Counted from the stretch's first letter, positions 7,774 to 17,369 are shown. The stretch is 37,945 nt of DNA from Lysobacterales bacterium (GCA_014338185.1 QUBV01000028.1:1-37945), one strand, 5' to 3'. The notes: generated by a model not told the origin, from the letters alone. Made by a program: numbers and translations.

Positions 7774-9429
7774 CTAGCGCGAGATGTCGACGTCCTTGGT
7801 CTCGGGCAGGAACAGCAGGCCGAGCACGAAGGTCATGGAGGCCACGATGATCGTGTACCACAAGCCGTAGTAGATATCGCCCGTCCACGCCACCAGCGCG
7901 AACGAGATCGAGGGCAGGAAGCCGCCGAACCAGCCATTGCCGATGTGATAGGGCAGGCTCATCGAGGTGTAGCGGATGCGGGTCGGGAACAACTCGACCA
8001 GCCACGCCGCGATCGGGCCATACACCATGGTCACGTAGATCACGAGGATCGTGAGCAGCAGCAACAGCATCGGCCAGTTGACCTGGGCCGGGTCGGCCTT
8101 GCTCGGGTAGCCCGCCGCCGTGAGCGCATCGCCCAGTTCCTTGCCGAATGCCGCGGACCGCGTCTTGAACGCGTCAGCATCGAGACTGGCGCCCTCGAAC
8201 GAACTCACCGTGGTCGTGCCGATCATGACCGATGCCACCGTGCCGGTCGCGGCGGCCTGGTTGCCGTAGGGCACGCCGGCCTTGGCCAGTGCGCTCTTGG
8301 CGATGTCGCAGGAATTCTTGAACACCTTCTTGCCGACCGGGTCGAACTGGAACGCGCAGGTCGCGGGATCGGCGACCACCACCACGGGGTTGGCCTGCGC
8401 CGCATGCTCGATCGCGGGGTTGCCGTAATGGGTGAGGCCCTTGAAGATCGGGAAATAGGTCACGGCCGCGAGCAGGCAGCCAAGCATGATGATCGGCTTG
8501 CGACCGACCTTGTCCGACAGCGCGCCAAACACCACGAAAAACGGCGTTGCGATCAGCAGCGCGGCCGCAATCAGGAGGTTGGTCGTCAACGGATCGATCT
8601 TGAGGGTCTGGCCGAGGAAGAACAGCGAGTAGAACTGGCCGCCATACCACACCACGGCCTGGCCGGCGGTGGCACCGAGCAGGGCCAGGATCACGATCCT
8701 GAGGTTGCCCCAGCGCCCGAACGACTCGCTGATCGGTGCCTTGGAGGCACGCCCTTCGGCCTTCATCTGCTGGAACAGCGGCGACTCGTTGAGCTGCAGG
8801 CGGATGTACACCGAGATCGCGAGCAGCAGGGCCGAGAGCAGGAACGGGATGCGCCAGCCCCAGGTGTCGAAGCTGTCGCCCAGCAACGAGCGGCAGGCGA
8901 GGATCACGAGCAGTGACAGGAACAGGCCGAACGTGGCCGTGATCTGGATGAAACTGGTGTAGAAGCCGCGCTTGCCCGGTGGCGCATGCTCGGCGACGTA
9001 GGTGGCGGCGCCACCGTATTCGCCGCCCAGGGCCAGGCCCTGCAGCAGGCGCAGCACGATGAGGATGATCGGCGCGGCGATTCCGATCGTGGCGTAGCTG
9101 GGGATGAGGCCGACCAGGAACGTCGACGAACCCATGAGCACGATCGTGATGAGGAAGGTGAACTTGCGCCCGATCAGGTCGCCGAGGCGGCCGAACACGA
9201 GCGCACCGAACGGGCGCACGAAGAACCCGGCCGCGAAGGCCAGCAAGGCCATGATCAGGCCGCTGGTGGGATTGAGCGCGGAGAAGAACTGCTTGGCGAT
9301 CGTCGCGGCCAGCGAGCCGTACAGGTAGAAGTCATACCACTCGAACATCGTGCCCACGCTGGAGGCGATGATCACGCGCTTGTGGCTGGTGCTGAGCATG
9401 TTGACGGAACCGGGCTTGCTGGTGGCCAT
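7774..9429 (-). CDS. MHS-family (metabolite:H+ symporter) MFS transporter with a long periplasmic loop
   Basis: This 551-residue inner-membrane symporter of the MHS branch of the major facilitator superfamily probably imports a small carboxylate or zwitterion with protons. Family marks include SSVGTMFEWYDFYLYGSL at 23-40, the loop-2 motif GRLGDLIGRKF at 80-90, RLLQGLALGGEYGGA at 127-141 and its second-half copy GALSDKVGRK at 302-311. It is longer than the ~430-residue ProP/KgtP type because about 120 residues (331-452) are inserted between predicted helices 9 and 10. This segment holds two cysteines (358 and 374) and should face the periplasm. The ATG at 9429 has GAGGAGGGG upstream. It follows the porin in the same direction beyond a strong hairpin, and acs diverges from the porin, so acetate or a similar acid is a reasonable but unproven substrate. 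Confidence 0.85.
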   Translation of the reverse strand: MATSKPGSVNMLSTSHKRVIIASSVGTMFEWYDFYLYGSLAATIAKQFFSALNPTSGLIMALLAFAAGFFVRPFGALVFGRLGDLIGRKFTFLITIVLMGSSTFLVGLIPSYATIGIAAPIILIVLRLLQGLALGGEYGGAATYVAEHAPPGKRGFYTSFIQITATFGLFLSLLVILACRSLLGDSFDTWGWRIPFLLSALLLAISVYIRLQLNESPLFQQMKAEGRASKAPISESFGRWGNLRIVILALLGATAGQAVVWYGGQFYSLFFLGQTLKIDPLTTNLLIAAALLIATPFFVVFGALSDKVGRKPIIMLGCLLAAVTYFPIFKGLTHYGNPAIEHAAQANPVVVVADPATCAFQFDPVGKKVFKNSCDIAKSALAKAGVPYGNQAAATGTVASVMIGTTTVSSFEGASLDADAFKTRSAAFGKELGDALTAAGYPSKADPAQVNWPMLLLLLTILVIYVTMVYGPIAAWLVELFPTRIRYTSMSLPYHIGNGWFGGFLPSISFALVAWTGDIYYGLWYTIIVASMTFVLGLLFLPETKDVDISR

Positions 9430-9519
9430 CGTGTTTCCCCTCCTCGTCCGCGGCAGCGGGATGCCGCACCCCACCTGGCCTGGTTGCCGGCACGGCCAGC
9501 CGAGGCTGCAGGCATGAAT

Positions 9520-9557
9520 CCCGCGTGGCGTCGGGCGGTGGCCCGACGCCACGCGGG
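9520..9557 (-). terminator. 17-bp hairpin between porin and MHS symporter
   Basis: A perfect 17-bp inverted repeat (arms 9520-9536 and 9541-9557, four-base loop) lies five bases after the porin stop codon. Its length and position make it a strong terminator or a 3'-end RNA stabiliser. Since the symporter starts 90 bases further on without an obvious promoter of its own, partial read-through would make the porin more abundant than the symporter. Confidence 0.7.
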
Positions 9558-9562
9558 CATGG

Positions 9563-10960
9563 TCAGAACGTGTACTGCGCGCTCACGCTGACCTGGTTGC
9601 CGCTGGTCTTGCGCACGGCACCGGCGTTGAGCGTGTCGAGCTGGTCATGCAGCCACTCCAGTCCAAGCTGGTACGGTCCGCTGGCATAGATCACGCTCAG
9701 CGCGCTCTGGCGACTGCGCAGGCGCCCCACAGCACCGTTGTCGAGCCATGCGACCACGTCCTCGCGATCCGACTTGGAGGTGCCGTAGTAGCCGTTGAGG
9801 CTCCAGTTCTTGGTGAAGTTGTAACCGACCTGCACATAGCCACCGGTGTCGCCGATGTCGCCGAACTGCGACAGGTTGCCGAAGATCTGGCCCAGGCCAT
9901 TGCCGGTGTAGAGCAGACCCTTGAGGGTCCAGTTGCCCGGCTTCCACTGGCCGCCGATCTCCAGACCCGTGCTGTCCACGCTCGACTTGACCGGCGTGCT
10001 GACCGTGCCGTCCACGCCCTTGAGGTCGATCTTGCTGTAGTGGCCGACCACGTAGGCGACCCAGTTGCTGCCGGTGGCGCGGATGCGCGCCTGCAGCTGC
10101 GGCTGGAAGTCGACGTTGCCGCCGGTGAGGAAGTTGGTGGTCGCGCCGGGCCCGTTCCACGAGCCCGAGAACGCACCCACGTCCATCCGCCACTTGGTGT
10201 CACCGCCGCTGCCCAGATCCTGCATCACGACCACGCCCGGGAACCGCCAGCCGACGAAGCCGGTGCCGAAGCCAAGCGGGAAGCCGACATGGGTGACCGA
10301 GGCGGCGAGGTTGTCGACCGGGAACATGAGGTCCCACTGCTGGCCGATGCGCACGCGCGTGCCGCTGCCCGCGTTGGCGATGTCGAGGTAGGCCTGGCGC
10401 AGGCGCGGCGTGGGCTGCTGGAAGCTGTACGGCCCGGTGCCATTGAAGCCACCGAAGAAGTCCATCTCGATGCGGCCGCCGCCGCCCCAGGACTCGTTGA
10501 ACTGGGCGCCGGTGAAATCGAGCCAGAAGCGCGTGTTGCGGATGTCGAAGCCACTGAGCGTGCCCTTGGCCCCGGGCACCACGTACTGCGCGTTCTGGCC
10601 GTTGCCGAACGCGAAGCTGTGGTCCTGGCTGAAGGCGGTGGCGTTGATGAAGCCGTGCAACGCCACCGAGATGCCCTTGGCCGTGCTGAACACGGGTGCC
10701 TTGGGTTCTTCCTTGGGCGCCGGCGGTGGCGGTGGCGGCAGTGCCGCCTGTTGCTGCGCGACTTGGTCGACCGCGTGCCGCTGCGCGCGGATTTCGTCCC
10801 TGATCGCGGCAAGCTCGGCCTCGAGTTGCTGGATGCGCGCTTCGAGCTGCTGCTCCTTGGCCGTATCCCTGGCCTGCGCGCCGCAGGGCACGACCAATGC
10901 ACAGGCGATGGCCGCTGCCAGCGCATGACGCGCGCGACGGCCAGACGTGGGTTGCTTCAT
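9563..10960 (-). CDS. Outer-membrane porin with N-terminal coiled coil
   Basis: This 465-residue exported beta-barrel protein resembles the DcaP/trimeric porin type. It has a signal peptide (charged start, hydrophobic ALAAAIACALVVP, end near AQA-RD), then a heptad-rich helix at about 33-70 (QQLEARIQQLEAELAAIRDE), a proline stretch (LPPPPPPAPKEEPKAP), and a barrel of alternating strands from about residue 92 (VALHGFINATAF) to a terminal aromatic strand VSVSAQYTF. The final Phe is the outer-membrane insertion signal. The coiled coil plus barrel layout matches porins that trimerise and may span towards the peptidoglycan. The ATG at 10960 has GGGAGGG just upstream. It is divergent from acs across 152 bases, suggesting that the two are co-regulated and that the porin admits the substrate of the neighbouring symporter. 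Confidence 0.82.
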   Translation of the reverse strand: MKQPTSGRRARHALAAAIACALVVPCGAQARDTAKEQQLEARIQQLEAELAAIRDEIRAQRHAVDQVAQQQAALPPPPPPAPKEEPKAPVFSTAKGISVALHGFINATAFSQDHSFAFGNGQNAQYVVPGAKGTLSGFDIRNTRFWLDFTGAQFNESWGGGGRIEMDFFGGFNGTGPYSFQQPTPRLRQAYLDIANAGSGTRVRIGQQWDLMFPVDNLAASVTHVGFPLGFGTGFVGWRFPGVVVMQDLGSGGDTKWRMDVGAFSGSWNGPGATTNFLTGGNVDFQPQLQARIRATGSNWVAYVVGHYSKIDLKGVDGTVSTPVKSSVDSTGLEIGGQWKPGNWTLKGLLYTGNGLGQIFGNLSQFGDIGDTGGYVQVGYNFTKNWSLNGYYGTSKSDREDVVAWLDNGAVGRLRSRQSALSVIYASGPYQLGLEWLHDQLDTLNAGAVRKTSGNQVSVSAQYTF

Positions 10961-11112
10961 AAGCCCTCCCGGTAGTAATGATGAGGATTCCGCAGCATCG
11001 GGATCGCGGCTATTCGCCATTGGTCGAGGCTGCGACGAAAGTCGAATGCGTGGACTGCGCCGCGTGGCACACTTGCAGCGCGCATCACCTCCAGTCCCCA
11101 AAGGAGTCAGCC
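10961..11112. promoter_or_regulatory. Divergent control region between porin and acs
   Basis: This 152-base region must hold promoters for both genes. A weak sigma70-like pair for acs is TTGGTC at 11020 and TCGAAT at 11042 with a 16-base spacer. GTCG/CGAC elements recur at 11023, 11033 and 11041 and could be half-sites for an activator such as the CrbR-like regulator encoded after acs; this is speculation from spacing alone. AAGGAG at 11101 is the acs ribosome site. Confidence 0.4.
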
Positions 11113-13053
11113 ATGTCGAACATCCACAAGGTTCCACCCGAGTTCGCCGCGAGGACCCGCATCGACAGGAGCGCCTACGAACGCGACTACGCCGAATCGA
11201 TACGCGACCCGGCGGGTTTCTGGGGGCGCATCGGCAAGCGCCTGGACTGGACCAAGCCGTACACGCAGGTGCGCGACGTTTCGTTCGACGCGAGCAACCT
11301 GCACATCAAATGGTACGCCGATGGCGAACTCAATCTTGCGGCAAATTGTCTCGATCGCCACCTCGCCCAGCGCGGCGACAAGGCCGCGATCGTGTGGGAA
11401 GGTGACGACCCGTCCGAGTCGCGCCGCATCAGCTATCGCGAACTGCATGCCCAGGTCTGCCAGGCCGCGAACCTGCTGACCCGGCTGGGCGTGCGGCATG
11501 GCGATCGCGTCGCGATCTACATGCCGATGATCCCGGAAGTGGCGGTGGCGATGCTCGCCTGCACGCGCATCGGCGCGATCCACACGGTGGTGTTCGGCGG
11601 CTTCTCGCCCGACTCGCTGGCCAGCCGCATCGCCGATGCGCAATGCAAGCTCGTGATCACCGCCGATGAGGGACTGCGCGGCGGCAAGAAGGTGCCGCTC
11701 AAGGTCAACGTCGACGAGGCGCTGACGCGGCCGGGCACGACCTCGGTCGAAACTGTGCTGGTGGTGCGCCGCACCGGCGGCGCGGTCGCGATGCAGGCGC
11801 CGCGCGACCGCTGGTGGCACGAACTCATGGCCGGCCAGCCGACTGCGCATGCGCCGGTGCCCGTCAATGCCGAGCACCCGCTGTTCATCCTCTACACATC
11901 GGGTTCGACCGGCAAGCCCAAGGGCGTGCTGCACACCACGGGCGGCTTCCTCGTGTTCGTCGCCTACACCCACGAGGCCGTGTTCGACCTGCGCGAGGAC
12001 GATGTGTACTGGTGCACCGCCGACGTCGGCTGGGTGACCGGCCACAGCTACGTGCTGTATGGCCCGCTCGCCAACGGTGCCACCACGGTGATGTTCGAGG
12101 GCGTGCCCAACCATCCCGATGCGTCGCGCTTCTGGCAGGTGGTGGACAAGCACAAGGTCACGATCATCTACACCGCGCCGACCGCGATCCGCGCGCTCAT
12201 GCGCGAAGGCGAGGCGCCGGTCAGGAACACCTCGCGCGCGAGCCTGCGCCTGCTCGGCTCGGTCGGCGAGCCGATCAACCCCGAGGCCTGGGAGTGGTAC
12301 TGGCGCGTGGTCGGCGACGGCCGCTGCCCGGTGGTCGACACCTGGTGGCAGACCGAAACCGGCGGCATCCTCATCTCGCCGCTGCCCGGCGCGATCGACC
12401 AGAAGCCCGGCTCGGCCACGCTGCCATTCTTCGGCGTGCGTCCCGCGATCGTCGATGCCAACGGCGTGCTGCAGGAGGGCGAGGCCGAAGGCAACCTCGT
12501 GCTGCTCGATTCCTGGCCGGGGCAGATGCGCACGGTGTACGGCGACCACCAGCGTTTCATCGACACCTACTTCAAGACCTACCCGGGCATGTACTTCTCG
12601 GGCGACGGCGCGCGCCGCGACGCCGACGGCTACTACTGGATCACCGGTCGCGTCGACGACGTGATCAACGTCTCGGGGCACCGCCTGGGCACGGCCGAGG
12701 TGGAAAGCGCGCTGGTGGCGCATCCCAAGGTCGCCGAAGCCGCCGTGGTCGGCTATCCGCACGACATCAAGGGCCAGGGCATCTACGCCTACGTCACGCT
12801 CAAGGCCGGCGAACAGCCCAGCGATGCGCTGCGCAAGGAACTGGTGGCATGGGTGCGCAAGGAGATCGGCCCGATCGCGACGCCCGACCTGCTGCAGTGG
12901 GCGCCGAGCCTGCCCAAGACCCGTTCGGGCAAGATCATGCGCCGCATCCTGCGCAAGATCGCCGAGAACCAGCCCGAAGCGCTCGGCGACACCACCACGC
13001 TGGCCGACCCGTCGGTGGTCCACGCCTTGGTGGAGGAACGCCTCGTGAAGTGA
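11113..13053 (+). CDS. acs: Acetyl-CoA synthetase (AMP-forming)
   Basis: The enzyme activates acetate with ATP and CoA through acetyl-AMP, giving acetyl-CoA for the TCA and glyoxylate routes. The 646-residue product has the usual family length. Visible marks are the phosphate loop [12 protein letters not shown], the acetate-pocket segment [25 protein letters not shown], the hinge region [19 protein letters not shown], and the acetylatable lysine, Lys607, in [12 protein letters not shown], which in relatives is switched off by Pat and restored by CobB. The ATG at 11113 follows AAGGAG by six bases and gives the standard N-terminus. A response-regulator gene starts 94 bases after the stop in the same direction with no obvious terminator, so the two may be co-transcribed. 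Confidence 0.97.
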   Translation: MSNIHKVPPEFAARTRIDRSAYERDYAESIRDPAGFWGRIGKRLDWTKPYTQVRDVSFDASNLHIKWYADGELNLAANCLDRHLAQRGDKAAIVWEGDDPSESRRISYRELHAQVCQAANLLTRLGVRHGDRVAIYMPMIPEVAVAMLACTRIGAIHTVVFGGFSPDSLASRIADAQCKLVITADEGLRGGKKVPLKVNVDEALTRPGTTSVETVLVVRRTGGAVAMQAPRDRWWHELMAGQPTAHAPVPVNAEHPLFILYTSGSTGKPKGVLHTTGGFLVFVAYTHEAVFDLREDDVYWCTADVGWVTGHSYVLYGPLANGATTVMFEGVPNHPDASRFWQVVDKHKVTIIYTAPTAIRALMREGEAPVRNTSRASLRLLGSVGEPINPEAWEWYWRVVGDGRCPVVDTWWQTETGGILISPLPGAIDQKPGSATLPFFGVRPAIVDANGVLQEGEAEGNLVLLDSWPGQMRTVYGDHQRFIDTYFKTYPGMYFSGDGARRDADGYYWITGRVDDVINVSGHRLGTAEVESALVAHPKVAEAAVVGYPHDIKGQGIYAYVTLKAGEQPSDALRKELVAWVRKEIGPIATPDLLQWAPSLPKTRSGKIMRRILRKIAENQPEALGDTTTLADPSVVHALVEERLVK

Positions 13054-13147
13054 GACGCGGCCAGCAGTGCGCGATCGGTGCGCCACCCCGGCGTCGCCGA
13101 TCCAGCGCCTGTCGCGACCACCCAGCCACCGGATCCGCTGCCGCCCG

Positions 13148-13807
13148 ATGCGCGAAATCCTCATCGCCGACGACCATCCACTGTTCCGCGACGCACTGCG
13201 CCGCTCGATCCTGACCGCGTGGCCGCAGGCCCTGATCCGCGAGGCCAGCGACGTGGCGTCGCTGCAGGCGCTGGTCGACGACGCTGCCGACGCCGAACTG
13301 TTGCTGCTGGACCTGCACATGCCCGGTGCGAGCGGCTTTTCGGCGCTGGTGCATGTGCGCGCCCAGCATCCGGGCCTGCCCATCATCGTCATTTCCGCGC
13401 ATGAGGAGCGCAGCGTGGTGGCCCGCGCGATCGCCCATGGCGCGTCGGGCTACATCCCCAAGTCCGCGCCGGTCAAGGCCATCGTGGAGGCGATCCACCA
13501 CGTGCTCGCCGGCGGCGTATGGCTGCCCACCGATGCCGCGCCCACGCCGCTGCAGCCGGCCGAGGCCGATGCCGCCTCGCGCATCGCCGAGCTCACGCCA
13601 CAACAGTTCCGCGTGCTCGCCATGATCGGCGAGGGCCTGCTCAACAAGCAGATCGCGTGGGACCTTGGCGTGTCCGAGGCCACGGTCAAGGCCCACATGA
13701 CCGCGATCATGCGCAAGCTCGGCGTGGGCAACCGCACCCAGGTGGCCTTGATCGCCAACCAGCTGGCGCTCGAGGCAGCCGCCACGCCATCCGCACCGGC
13801 GGCTTGA
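13148..13807 (+). CDS. crbR: LuxR-type response regulator, CrbR/ErdR-like
   Basis: This 219-residue two-component regulator has an N-terminal receiver domain with acidic residues Asp8-Asp9 in ILIADDH, phospho-acceptor Asp55 in LLLLDLHMPG, and Lys105 in GYIPKSAP. A C-terminal LuxR helix-turn-helix spans about 152-208 (LTPQQFRVLAMIGEG, NKQIAWDLGVSEATVKAHM). In Vibrio and Pseudomonas the CrbR (ErdR) regulator, paired with the symporter-kinase CrbS (MxtR), activates acs. Here it lies directly after acs, with a CrbS-type kinase convergent to it 67 bases away. Partnership is inferred from synteny and domain type. If acs and this gene share a transcript, activation would raise the activator itself. 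The ATG at 13148 fits the usual receiver start. Confidence 0.85.
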   Translation: MREILIADDHPLFRDALRRSILTAWPQALIREASDVASLQALVDDAADAELLLLDLHMPGASGFSALVHVRAQHPGLPIIVISAHEERSVVARAIAHGASGYIPKSAPVKAIVEAIHHVLAGGVWLPTDAAPTPLQPAEADAASRIAELTPQQFRVLAMIGEGLLNKQIAWDLGVSEATVKAHMTAIMRKLGVGNRTQVALIANQLALEAAATPSAPAA

Positions 13808-13874
13808 GCGCGCCACCGCGGCTGCGGGCGTGCAGCGCGTCCGGTGCCCGACGGCCACGCGCGGCGTTTCGGCG

Positions 13875-16800
13875 TCACAAGCCTTCCGGCGTCGCCGGCT
13901 CGCGCGAGCGACGTCCCAGCTGCGCGACCAGCGCGCGCAGCGCGGCCGGTCGCACCGGCTTGCGCAGCACCACGTATCCGGCCGCGCGCGCCTGCTTCTG
14001 CAACTCGGCGCCGTGGTCGGCGGTGACCAGCGCACCGGGCGGTGGCGGCACGCAGGCCGCGCGCACCCGGGCCAGCGCATCGAGGCCGTTCTCCGCGCCA
14101 TCGAGATGGTAGTCGGCCAGCACCAGGTCGGGTCGACGGGCACGCGCCGCGGCCACCGCTTCGTCGATGGTTCCGGCCAGGTCGCAGCGCACACCCCATT
14201 GCGCGAGTACGGTGGCCATGCCGTCGAGCACGCTGGCTTCGTTGTCGATGCACAGCACGTGCAGGTCATCGACCAGGCCGATCGCGTGCGCGGCGGGCGC
14301 CGTTGGCGTCCTCGCAGCCGCACGCGGCTGGGCGCGCGGCAGCGTGATCGAAAACACGCTGCCATGCTGCAGGCGGGAGCGCACGCCAAGCTGGTGGCCG
14401 AGCAGTCGCGCCATGCGCTCGCAGATCGCCAGACCCAACCCCAGTCCCTTCTCGCCCCACGGCGAGGCCTGCACGCCACGATGGAACTCGTCGAAGATCG
14501 CGCGCTGTTGCTCGGGCGAGATGCCCAGGCCCGAATCGCGCACTTCGATGCGCACGCGCCCGGCACCGGCACGCCGCGCCACCAGCAGCACGCTGCCCTC
14601 GCGCGTGTAGCGCAGTGCATTGGCGAGGAAGTTCTGCAGGATCCGCCGCAGCAACTGCGTGTCGGTACGCACCCACAGCGTGGTGTCGGCAAAGCGCAGG
14701 CGGATTGCACGCGCGTCGGCCTGCATGGCGAACTGGTGGCGCAGCGGCTCGATCACCTCGGCCAGCGCCACGTCGGCGATCTCGGGTTGGTACTTGCCGG
14801 CATCCAGCCGCGAGGCTTCGAGCAGCGCATCGAGCAATTCCTCGGCGGTGCGGAACGCGGTATCGATGCGTTCGGCCAGGCGCGCGGATTCCTGGTCCAG
14901 GTGCGGCTGTTGGCGCAGCGCCGAGGTGAACAGGCGCGCCGCATTGAGCGGTTGCAGCAGGTCGTGGCTCGCGGCGGCGAGGAAGCGGGTCTTGGACAGG
15001 TTGGCGGCCTCGGCCTGGCGCTTGGCCTGCTCCTGCGCGGCGAGCGCGTCCGACAACTCGCGCGTGCGTTGCTCCACGCGCTGCTCGAGTGTCTCGTTGG
15101 CTTCCATCAGCGCCTGCTCGGCGCGCTTGTAGGCGGTCACGTCGGAAAAGGTCGTGAGGTAGCCGCCATCGGGCAACGGGTCGCCGCGTGATTCGATCAC
15201 GCGGCCATCGGCGCGCGTACGCAGGTACACGTGCGGCGTCGCGCGGCGCAGGTGGCGCAGGCGTTCGCGCACCAGGGTGTCCACGTCACCCGCACCGAGC
15301 AGGCCCTGCTGCGCGTTGTGGCGCATGAGGTCGACGATCGGCCGGCCGACATAGACGAAGCCTTCCGGATAATCGAAAAAGTCCAGGTAACGGCGGTTCC
15401 AGGCCACGATCCGCAGCTGTGCATCGACCACGCTGATCCCCTGCAGCATGTTTTCGAACGTCACCGCCATGAGCGCGCGGTTGAAGCGCAGCTCTTGCGA
15501 AGTCTCGTCCAGCAGTGCAACCGCCTCGGACAGGTCCAGGCCGGTGCCGCGCAGGGCGCTGGTGAGCATGCGCCGCGCCGACGGCGCGCCGATCGCGCTC
15601 GCGAGCAGGCGCTCGACCTGCTGCACCAGCGCCCGGTCGGCGTAGACGTCGACGCTGACGCCGGCCTGCGCCCAGGTCTCGAACGCGCGTTGCGCGCTGC
15701 GCTCGCCCACGATGCGCTCGGCGATCGCGCGCAGGTCGGCCACGCGCACGCGCCCACGCCATTCGCTCGCGGCCGAGCGCGCGAGGTCGGGATCGAGGAA
15801 TGCGGCCGCGCGCAGCCGCTCGTCCACGCCCGGGCGCAGCCGCAGCGACACCAGCACCAGCGTCCCGGCGTTGCCCAGCAGCGACCAGAACGTGCAGTGG
15901 GTGAGCGCATCCCAGCCGCTGAGGCCAAACAGCGCATGCGGTCGCAACCAGCCCACGCCGTATGGCCCGTGCTCGATCCAGTCCGTGGCGAACCAGCCGG
16001 CATTGGCCAGGGTCGGCGCCGCCAGCGTGTAGCACCACAAGCCAAAGCCCACGCACAGGCCCGCCATCACGCCCTGGCGGCTGGCACTGCGCCAATACAG
16101 CCCGACCACGATCGCGGGTGCGAACTGCGCCACCGCCGCGAATGCGAGCAGCCCCATCGCGGCCAGGTTCTGGCTCTGCGTGCTGGCGCGATAGTAGGCG
16201 AACGCAAGCAGCACCAGCGCCACGATCGCGGTGCGGCGCACGCCCAGCACCCATGCCGAGAGGTCGTCGCGCTGCTCCAGATGCAGCATGCGGATGCGCA
16301 ACAATGCCGGCATCACCAGCTCGTTGCTGATCATCGTCGCCAGCGCCACCGACGCGACGATGACCATGCCGGTCGCCGCCGAAAACCCACCGATGTAGGC
16401 CAGCACCGCGAACAGGCGGTCGCCGTTCGCGAGCGGCAACCACAATACGTAGGCATCGGCGTTGACCGCGTGGCCCTGCGCGGCGAGGGCACCGCCCTGG
16501 GCGATCGGCAACGCAAACAGGCTGATCACGCCCAGATACAGCGGGAACAGCCAGCGCGCGCTGCGGGTGTCGGCCACGCTCTCGCACTCGACCACGCCGA
16601 CCTGGAACTGCCGCGGCAGGCACAGGATCGCCAGGAAGGCGAGCACGCTCTGGGCGATGAAGCCGCGCGGCAACCCGTCGTTGCGCGCTGCTTCGATCGG
16701 CTTGGCGAACGCGTCGAGGTCGGCGCCGCCATGGCTGAATGCGTACACGCCGACCACCACGAACGCGAGCAGCTTGACCAGCGATTCGGCGGCGATGGCC

Positions 16801-17369
16801 AGCATCATGCCGCGGTGGTGTTCACTCGCATCGATGCCGCGCGTACCGAACAGGATCGAGAACGCGGCCAGCAGCAACGCCACGTACAGCGTGGTATCGC
16901 TGAACAACGCGCCGCTGGAACGACCCCCCGACAGCACGTCAAAGCTCATGCCGATCGCCTTGAGCTGCAGTGCCAGGTACGGCACCGCGGCGATGATGGC
17001 GACCAGCGTGACCAGCGCCGCCAGCGCATGGGATTTGCCGAAGCGCGAGCCGATGAAGTCGGCGATCGAGGTGATGCGCCGCTCGCGCGCCACGATCACG
17101 AGCCGCTCGAACAAGCCGAAGCCGACCACGAACAGCAGGATCGGGCCGACGTAAATCGGCAGGTAGGCCAAGCCGTCGCGCGCGGCGGTGCCGACCGCGC
17201 CATACAGCGTCCACGACGAGCAATACACCGCGAGCGTGAGGCTGTACACGAGCGGTCGCAGCCACGACCGCTGTGCATAGCCGGGTCGCCGGTCACCGTG
17301 GTAGGCCAGCGCGAACAGACCGGCGACGTACAGCACCGATGTGAGCAGCAGTATCCAGCGCGGGATCAT
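13875..17369 (-). CDS. crbS: Sodium/solute symporter-hybrid histidine kinase, CrbS/MxtR-like
   Basis: This 1164-residue membrane sensor fuses a transporter to a kinase. Residues about 1-510 form an SSSF (SLC5-type) module with ~13 helices (VYSLTLAVYCSSWTLYGAVG, DFIGSRFGKS). A small helical linker around 540-600 may be the STAC domain known in CrbS. A PAS domain follows at about 632-750 (FENMLQGISVVDAQLRIVAW), then a coiled coil (756-795). The kinase has His802 in ASHDLLQPLNAARL, the N box around 913-920, and the G boxes DSGLGIS and GLGLGL. A C-terminal receiver has acidic Asp1042, phospho-site Asp1086 in LVLADYHLDG and Lys1137. Characterised CrbS proteins respond to acetate through acs control. 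The ATG at 17369 has GAGGTGG upstream. It is tail-to-tail with the CrbR-like gene. Confidence 0.88.
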   Translation of the reverse strand: MIPRWILLLTSVLYVAGLFALAYHGDRRPGYAQRSWLRPLVYSLTLAVYCSSWTLYGAVGTAARDGLAYLPIYVGPILLFVVGFGLFERLVIVARERRITSIADFIGSRFGKSHALAALVTLVAIIAAVPYLALQLKAIGMSFDVLSGGRSSGALFSDTTLYVALLLAAFSILFGTRGIDASEHHRGMMLAIAAESLVKLLAFVVVGVYAFSHGGADLDAFAKPIEAARNDGLPRGFIAQSVLAFLAILCLPRQFQVGVVECESVADTRSARWLFPLYLGVISLFALPIAQGGALAAQGHAVNADAYVLWLPLANGDRLFAVLAYIGGFSAATGMVIVASVALATMISNELVMPALLRIRMLHLEQRDDLSAWVLGVRRTAIVALVLLAFAYYRASTQSQNLAAMGLLAFAAVAQFAPAIVVGLYWRSASRQGVMAGLCVGFGLWCYTLAAPTLANAGWFATDWIEHGPYGVGWLRPHALFGLSGWDALTHCTFWSLLGNAGTLVLVSLRLRPGVDERLRAAAFLDPDLARSAASEWRGRVRVADLRAIAERIVGERSAQRAFETWAQAGVSVDVYADRALVQQVERLLASAIGAPSARRMLTSALRGTGLDLSEAVALLDETSQELRFNRALMAVTFENMLQGISVVDAQLRIVAWNRRYLDFFDYPEGFVYVGRPIVDLMRHNAQQGLLGAGDVDTLVRERLRHLRRATPHVYLRTRADGRVIESRGDPLPDGGYLTTFSDVTAYKRAEQALMEANETLEQRVEQRTRELSDALAAQEQAKRQAEAANLSKTRFLAAASHDLLQPLNAARLFTSALRQQPHLDQESARLAERIDTAFRTAEELLDALLEASRLDAGKYQPEIADVALAEVIEPLRHQFAMQADARAIRLRFADTTLWVRTDTQLLRRILQNFLANALRYTREGSVLLVARRAGAGRVRIEVRDSGLGISPEQQRAIFDEFHRGVQASPWGEKGLGLGLAICERMARLLGHQLGVRSRLQHGSVFSITLPRAQPRAAARTPTAPAAHAIGLVDDLHVLCIDNEASVLDGMATVLAQWGVRCDLAGTIDEAVAAARARRPDLVLADYHLDGAENGLDALARVRAACVPPPPGALVTADHGAELQKQARAAGYVVLRKPVRPAALRALVAQLGRRSREPATPEGL

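Noticed and set aside
11107-13392. A very long open frame on the minus strand opposite acs (761 codons)
   Set aside because: It is an antisense shadow caused by high third-position GC in acs. Its translation is low-complexity, rich in His, Arg, Ala and Gly, with no family motif.
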